Shown here: piece after piece, positions 5,411 to 8,797 of the stretch
Layout: each line of letters begins with the position of its first letter
Numbering within the stretch: position 1 is the stretch's first letter
DNA from: Burkholderiales bacterium
Lineage (GTDB): Bacteria > Pseudomonadota > Gammaproteobacteria > Burkholderiales > Burkholderiaceae_C
DNA length: 8,797 nucleotides
NCBI GenBank assembly: GCA_947453585.1
Contig: CANGHQ010000049.1
Coordinates: forward strand, 1-8,797
Direction: 5' to 3'
Program-made: the position numbers and the translations under genes
Notes under the pieces: generated by a model
The model's input: the letters and a program-made list of their open reading frames with translations, nothing else
Databases searched by the model: none
Told to the model about the DNA's origin: nothing

Positions 5411-7366
5411 TCAGGGCTTGGCCAGCTCCGGCGGCGGCCAAGGCATGTCGGCCACTTTGCGCGGGGTGCCGATGGGCGCGGCGGCTTGGCCTTTGCTGAC
5501 GGCGGCCAGGTCTTCGGCGCTGGGGTATTGCTGCAGCAGCCAGTAGTCAAACACGCGCCGGGCAATGGGCGCGGCCGATGCGGCGCCAAACCCGGCGTTT
5601 TCCACAATCACGGCCAGGGCCACTTGCGGGTCTTGGGCGGGCGCAAAAGCGATGTAGAGCGAGTGGTCGCGCTGGCGTTCTTCCAGGCGGGCGGCGTTGT
5701 ATTTTTCGTTTTTTCCCAGGCTCACGGCCTGGGCGGTGCCGGTCTTGCCCCCGCTCAGGTAGGGTGCGCCGGCAAACACGCGGGTGGAGGTGCCTTCTTG
5801 CGTCACGCCCACCATGGCTTGCAAGATCACAGCGATGTTCTCGGGCTTAAGGCGCAGGTCTTGCCCCGGCTCGACAACCTGTGAGGTACGGGCATGGGTG
5901 CTGGCGTCTTGCGTGGAAGTCACCAGGCGCGGCCGGTGCTTGACACCCTGGTTGGCCAGCGTTGCGGTGGCCTGGGCAAGCTGCAGCATGGTGAAGCTGT
6001 TGTAGCCCTGGCCAATGCCTAGCGAAATGGTCTCGCCGGCGTACCATTTTTTCTGTTCCGGGCGCTTGTAGTAGTTGCGCTTCCATTCCTGGCTGGGCAA
6101 CACGCCGCGCACCTCGCCCAGTACGTCAATGCCAGTGATCTGGCCAAAGCCGAGCGGCTTCATGAAATCGTGCATTTCGTCCACGCCCAGTTCATTGGCC
6201 AGCGAATAGAAATAGGCGTTGCTGGACTCCACAATGGCGCGGCGCATGTCCATCACGCCGCCGCGTTCGTTCTCGGGGCTGCCAAAGCGGTGGCCGCCAA
6301 ACATATAAAAGCCCGGGTCGTTGATCAGCGTGGACGCATTGCGCGTGCCAGTTTCCAGTGCGGCCAGCGCCAAAAAGGGCTTGTAGGTCGAGCCCGGCGG
6401 GTAGGTGCCGCGCAGCGCGCGGTTGAGCAGCGGTCGGTCTGGCGACTCGTTGAGCATCTGCCAGTTTTCCTGGTCAATGCCTTCGACAAACAGGTTGGAG
6501 TCAAAGGTCGGCTTGCTGACAAAGGCCAGCACTTCGCCGGTCTTGGGGTCGAGTGCCACCAAGGCGCCCCGGCGCTGGCCAAACATTTGCTCCACCAGAT
6601 ACTGCAGCTTAATGTCAATCGACAGCGCCACCGTGTCGCCCGGTGTGGCCGGGCTGCTGGAGAGGCGGCGCATGGCGCGCCCGCCGGCCGAGGTCTCAAT
6701 ATGCTCCACCCCGGTAATGCCGTGTAGCTTGCGCTCAAAGCTTTGCTCTACGCCGAGTTTTCCGATGTATTCCGTGCCCCGGTAGTTGGCCTGGTCGTCA
6801 TCGCTCTCAATGGATTCTTTTTCGCTGGTATTGATGCGCCCGATGTAGCCAATCACATGGCTGGCGAGTTCGCCATAGGGGTAGCTGCGAAACAGGCGCG
6901 CCTTGATCTCCACGCCCGGAAAGCGAAAGCGCTGCGCCGCAAAGCGCGCCACCTCGGCGTCGGTCAGGCGGTTGCGAATGGGCAGGGACTCGAAGCTCTT
7001 GGACTCGTCCATCAGCTTCTTGAAGCGGCGCCGGTCGCGCGCGCTGATGTCCACCAGCTCGGCCAGCGCATCAATCGTGGGCTCCAGCGGCCCGGATTTG
7101 GAGGGCGTGATCTCCAGCGTATAGGCCGAATAGTTGCTCGCCAGCACAATGCCGTTGCGGTCTTCGATCAGCCCCCGGTTGGGCACGATAGGCACGATGG
7201 CGGTGCGGTTGCTCTCGGCCTGGGCGCGCAAATCGTCGTGACGCCAGACCTGCAAATACACCAGGCGGCACAGCAGCAGAAAAAAGCAGCCCAGCACCAG
7301 CACGGTGAACACAAAGACACGGGTCCGAAACCGGGACAGGTCCGCTTCTACGTTGCGCAGTTCCAT
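5411..7366 (-). CDS. mrdA: Penicillin-binding protein 2, peptidoglycan D,D-transpeptidase of the elongasome
   Basis: A 651-residue class B penicillin-binding protein, typical of PBP2 (about 600-650). It cross-links peptidoglycan during lateral wall growth with RodA and MreBCD, anchored in the inner membrane with its catalytic domain in the periplasm. Seen: a short cytoplasmic N-terminus, one membrane anchor (about residues 16-38), the PBP dimerisation region including NRTAIVPIVPNRGLIEDRNG (53-72), and transpeptidase motifs SxxK as GSTYK with nucleophile S326 and K329, SxN as SSN (381-383), and KTGTA (541-545). WYAGETISLGIGQGY (441-455) is also typical of PBP2. The tail is proline-rich. ATG 7366 is chosen because MELRNVEADLSRFR matches the conserved N-terminus in Burkholderiales; an in-frame GTG at 7414 would overlap mreD by 35 nt. 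It lies 13 nt after mreD with no clear Shine-Dalgarno, so coupling to mreD is likely. rodA does not follow directly. Confidence 0.96.
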   Translation of the reverse strand: MELRNVEADLSRFRTRVFVFTVLVLGCFFLLLCRLVYLQVWRHDDLRAQAESNRTAIVPIVPNRGLIEDRNGIVLASNYSAYTLEITPSKSGPLEPTIDALAELVDISARDRRRFKKLMDESKSFESLPIRNRLTDAEVARFAAQRFRFPGVEIKARLFRSYPYGELASHVIGYIGRINTSEKESIESDDDQANYRGTEYIGKLGVEQSFERKLHGITGVEHIETSAGGRAMRRLSSSPATPGDTVALSIDIKLQYLVEQMFGQRRGALVALDPKTGEVLAFVSKPTFDSNLFVEGIDQENWQMLNESPDRPLLNRALRGTYPPGSTYKPFLALAALETGTRNASTLINDPGFYMFGGHRFGSPENERGGVMDMRRAIVESSNAYFYSLANELGVDEMHDFMKPLGFGQITGIDVLGEVRGVLPSQEWKRNYYKRPEQKKWYAGETISLGIGQGYNSFTMLQLAQATATLANQGVKHRPRLVTSTQDASTHARTSQVVEPGQDLRLKPENIAVILQAMVGVTQEGTSTRVFAGAPYLSGGKTGTAQAVSLGKNEKYNAARLEERQRDHSLYIAFAPAQDPQVALAVIVENAGFGAASAAPIARRVFDYWLLQQYPSAEDLAAVSKGQAAAPIGTPRKVADMPWPPPELAKP

Positions 7367-7379
7367 GGGCTTGTTGCGG

Positions 7380-7910
7380 CTAGAGCGGACGGTTTTCGTC
7401 CGGGTCGGGCGCACGGCGCTGCGGCGCGAGCAGCAACAAACTCACCAGCGGCCACAGCAAGGCCTCAGCCACCGGCGCCAGCAGCACCCACCAGCCAGGC
7501 CAGCCCCCGCCCACCAGCAGGCTCAGCAGCACTTGCACCGCATGCGCTAAGGCAAACAGCGGAAACACCTGCAGCGCCTGCTCCGTCACACTAAACCAGC
7601 GCAGCCGCCGGTGCACCATGATCGCCAAGTAACTCAGCACCACGTAGGCCAGCGCGTGCTGGCCCAACAGGCCCGCCTGGTGCACGTCCACCAGCAGGCC
7701 CGCCACAAAAGCCACCGCCATGCCCACCCGGCGCGTCTGGTGCACGGTCCAAAACACCAGCACGATAGACAAAAGGTCTGGCGCCCAGGCGGCGCGGCCC
7801 CACATCAGCATGCTGGCCAGCATGTGGGTTAGCAGGGCCAATACCAAGGTCAACCAGACAAAGCCCGGGTTGACCGGCATCAGCAAGCGTTGGCCGGGGC
7901 GCATGATCAT
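7380..7910 (-). CDS. mreD: Rod shape-determining protein MreD
   Basis: A 176-residue multi-pass inner-membrane protein of the MreD family, part of the elongasome; it associates with MreC and is needed for rod shape in many bacteria. Seen: about five or six hydrophobic helices starting near residue 15, the family hallmark GLLVDVHQAGLLGQHALAY (71-89), HRRLRWFSV (100-108), GGGWPGWW (134-141), and a polar C-terminus, APQRRAPDPDENRPL, that closely matches Burkholderiales MreD as I remember it. The start is ATG 7910, which overlaps the mreC TGA by 4 nt (ATGA) and has a perfect GGAGG 6 nt upstream. A second ATG two codons later (7904) is possible. The gene sits between mreC and mrdA in the canonical order, leaving 13 nt before the mrdA start. 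Confidence 0.96.
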   Translation of the reverse strand: MIMRPGQRLLMPVNPGFVWLTLVLALLTHMLASMLMWGRAAWAPDLLSIVLVFWTVHQTRRVGMAVAFVAGLLVDVHQAGLLGQHALAYVVLSYLAIMVHRRLRWFSVTEQALQVFPLFALAHAVQVLLSLLVGGGWPGWWVLLAPVAEALLWPLVSLLLLAPQRRAPDPDENRPL

Positions 7911-8797
7911 CGGCGGCCTCCGTTTCTGGCGGCTTTGAGCTCGGGTGCGGGCTCCGGGCGCGCTGGCGCGTCCAGCCCCACGGGCGCCAGCACAAGCACC
8001 TGCGCGGCGCCAGCCACCAAGGCCAGGGGCACGCAGTAAATGCGGGCAAAGACCGCGTCAGTACGCCGCTCCACCTTTTCAATCCGCGCCACCGGCAGGC
8101 CCGGCGGATAGACGCCATCCACGCCGCTGGTGGTCAGCAGGTCGCCCACGGCCACGTCGGCATTGGCGGCCATAAAGCGCAGTTCCAGCGCATCGGCATG
8201 GCTTGAGGTGTCGCCATAGGCCACGCCGCGCGCACCGGTGCGGGCGTTTTGTACCGGAATGGCGTGGTCGCGGTCGGTCACCAGCGTCACTTCGCTCACC
8301 AAGGGAAACAGGCGCGTCACCTGGCCCAGAACGCCGAGCTCATCCACCACCGGCGCGCCCAGGCGCAGGCCTTGCACCTCGCCCTTGTCCAAAATCACTT
8401 TGCGGGTATAGGGGTCTGCGGCGTCGTACAACACTTGGGCCGCACGCGCGGTTGGGTCCACGCGTTGTTGCAGCGCCAGCAGCTCGCGCAGGCGGCGGTT
8501 TTCCAGCTGCAGCTGTTCGGTCAGGTTGGCGCGTTGAGATTGGGTGGACAGTTGCTGGCGCAGCGACTTGAGGTCCGTTTCATTTCCAGCCACCGCGCCC
8601 AGGGTAGACCGGGCACTGTCCGCCAACAGCAAGGGCCGCATCGCCAACCACTGCACCGGGTACAGCAGCACCGACAGCGCGGTGCGCAGGGGCTGCATCA
8701 CATGAAAGCGCGCGTCGGCCACCATGACCAGCAGCGCCAGCGCGCTGAACACCAACAAGCGGGAAAAGGCCGACGGGCCTTGCCGGAAAAAAGCCGG
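7907..8797 (-). CDS. mreC: Rod shape-determining protein MreC (5' end outside the window)
   Basis: The frame is open to the right edge, giving 296 residues plus the stop; the true start lies beyond base 8797. An internal TTG at 8758 is not the start, because the preceding residues FFRQGPSAFSR match the conserved cytoplasmic N-terminus of MreC in this group. MreC is a bitopic inner-membrane protein whose periplasmic domain forms filaments and activates PBP2/RodA. Seen (numbered from the window edge): membrane helix about 13-27 followed by VADARF (26-31), a coiled-coil segment about 75-113 (LKSLRQQL to LALQQR), then the beta-rich domain with VILDKGEVQGLRLGAPVVD (134-152), LVTDRDHAIPV (172-182) and the signature VGDLLTTSGVDGVYPPGLPVA (217-237), and a proline/alanine-rich tail. 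It overlaps mreD by 4 nt and carries the mreD Shine-Dalgarno in its last codons. Confidence 0.96.
   Translation of the reverse strand, partial: PAFFRQGPSAFSRLLVFSALALLVMVADARFHVMQPLRTALSVLLYPVQWLAMRPLLLADSARSTLGAVAGNETDLKSLRQQLSTQSQRANLTEQLQLENRRLRELLALQQRVDPTARAAQVLYDAADPYTRKVILDKGEVQGLRLGAPVVDELGVLGQVTRLFPLVSEVTLVTDRDHAIPVQNARTGARGVAYGDTSSHADALELRFMAANADVAVGDLLTTSGVDGVYPPGLPVARIEKVERRTDAVFARIYCVPLALVAGAAQVLVLAPVGLDAPARPEPAPELKAARNGGRR
7917..7921 (-). promoter_or_regulatory. Shine-Dalgarno of mreD inside the mreC 3' end
   Basis: On the - strand GGAGG lies 6 nt before ATG 7910, within the final codons of mreC (Asn-Gly-Gly-Arg-Arg). Together with the ATGA stop/start overlap this indicates coupled translation of mreC and mreD and decides the mreD start. 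Confidence 0.8.

Noticed and set aside
5417..5442. Inverted repeat CTTGGCC/GGCCAAG with a 12-nt spacer at the 3' end of mrdA, as a possible terminator
   Set aside because: It lies inside the mrdA coding sequence, has a GC-rich loop and has no T-tract on either side, so it does not look like an intrinsic terminator.
7367..7414. Upstream GTG start for mrdA at 7414
   Set aside because: It would overlap mreD and add 16 residues unlike known PBP2 N-termini; the family match begins at MELRNVE (ATG 7366). Neither start has a clear Shine-Dalgarno, so a small doubt remains.
6743..7594. A 283-codon open frame on the + strand, antisense to mrdA and mreD
   Set aside because: It crosses two well-supported genes, its end is low-complexity Pro/Ala/Gln, and it has no family similarity.

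Overview
The window looks like ordinary chromosome of a Burkholderiales betaproteobacterium, most likely Comamonadaceae (Rhodoferax/Polaromonas/Acidovorax-like). The basis is high GC with strongly GC-biased third positions, the mreC-mreD-mrdA order, and MreC, MreD and PBP2 sequences that resemble those I remember from this group. The genus assignment is inference. No tRNA, rRNA, CRISPR array, insertion sequence, prophage or other mobile signature was seen.

Left part (1-4389, all + strand): the 3' end of a CorA-type divalent-cation transporter, a classical SDR oxidoreductase resembling E. coli YgfF, a MarC-family membrane protein, a crotonase-fold enoyl-CoA hydratase/isomerase-like protein and a GMC flavin oxidoreductase. 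Gaps are 11, 45, 47 and 5 nt, so some or all may be co-transcribed. The last two are almost certainly translated from one message and may form a small oxidation module: an FAD alcohol dehydrogenase plus an acyl-CoA enzyme. The substrate cannot be read from the sequence.

Middle (4390-5386): the only sizeable non-coding stretch, 238 bp (4390-4627), holds a nested stem-loop just after the GMC gene and a very strong intrinsic terminator with a perfect 12-bp stem. The terminator ends about 18 nt before the start codon of a TauE/SafE (TSUP) membrane transporter. That position is odd: either the region ends a short independent RNA, or the terminator acts as an attenuator for the transporter.

Right part (5411-8797, all - strand): the cell-elongation operon, read right to left: mreC (5' end beyond the window), mreD (4-nt ATGA overlap with mreC) and mrdA/PBP2. 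These build the membrane and periplasmic part of the rod-shape (elongasome) complex; mreB presumably lies just outside the window. The operon converges on the TSUP gene with only 24 bp between stop codons, so rodA is not directly downstream of mrdA here.

I found no convincing undescribed system. The points most worth checking are the leader/terminator region before the TSUP gene, the loss of one catalytic glutamate in the crotonase-like protein, and an apparent 26-residue insertion in the GMC enzyme.
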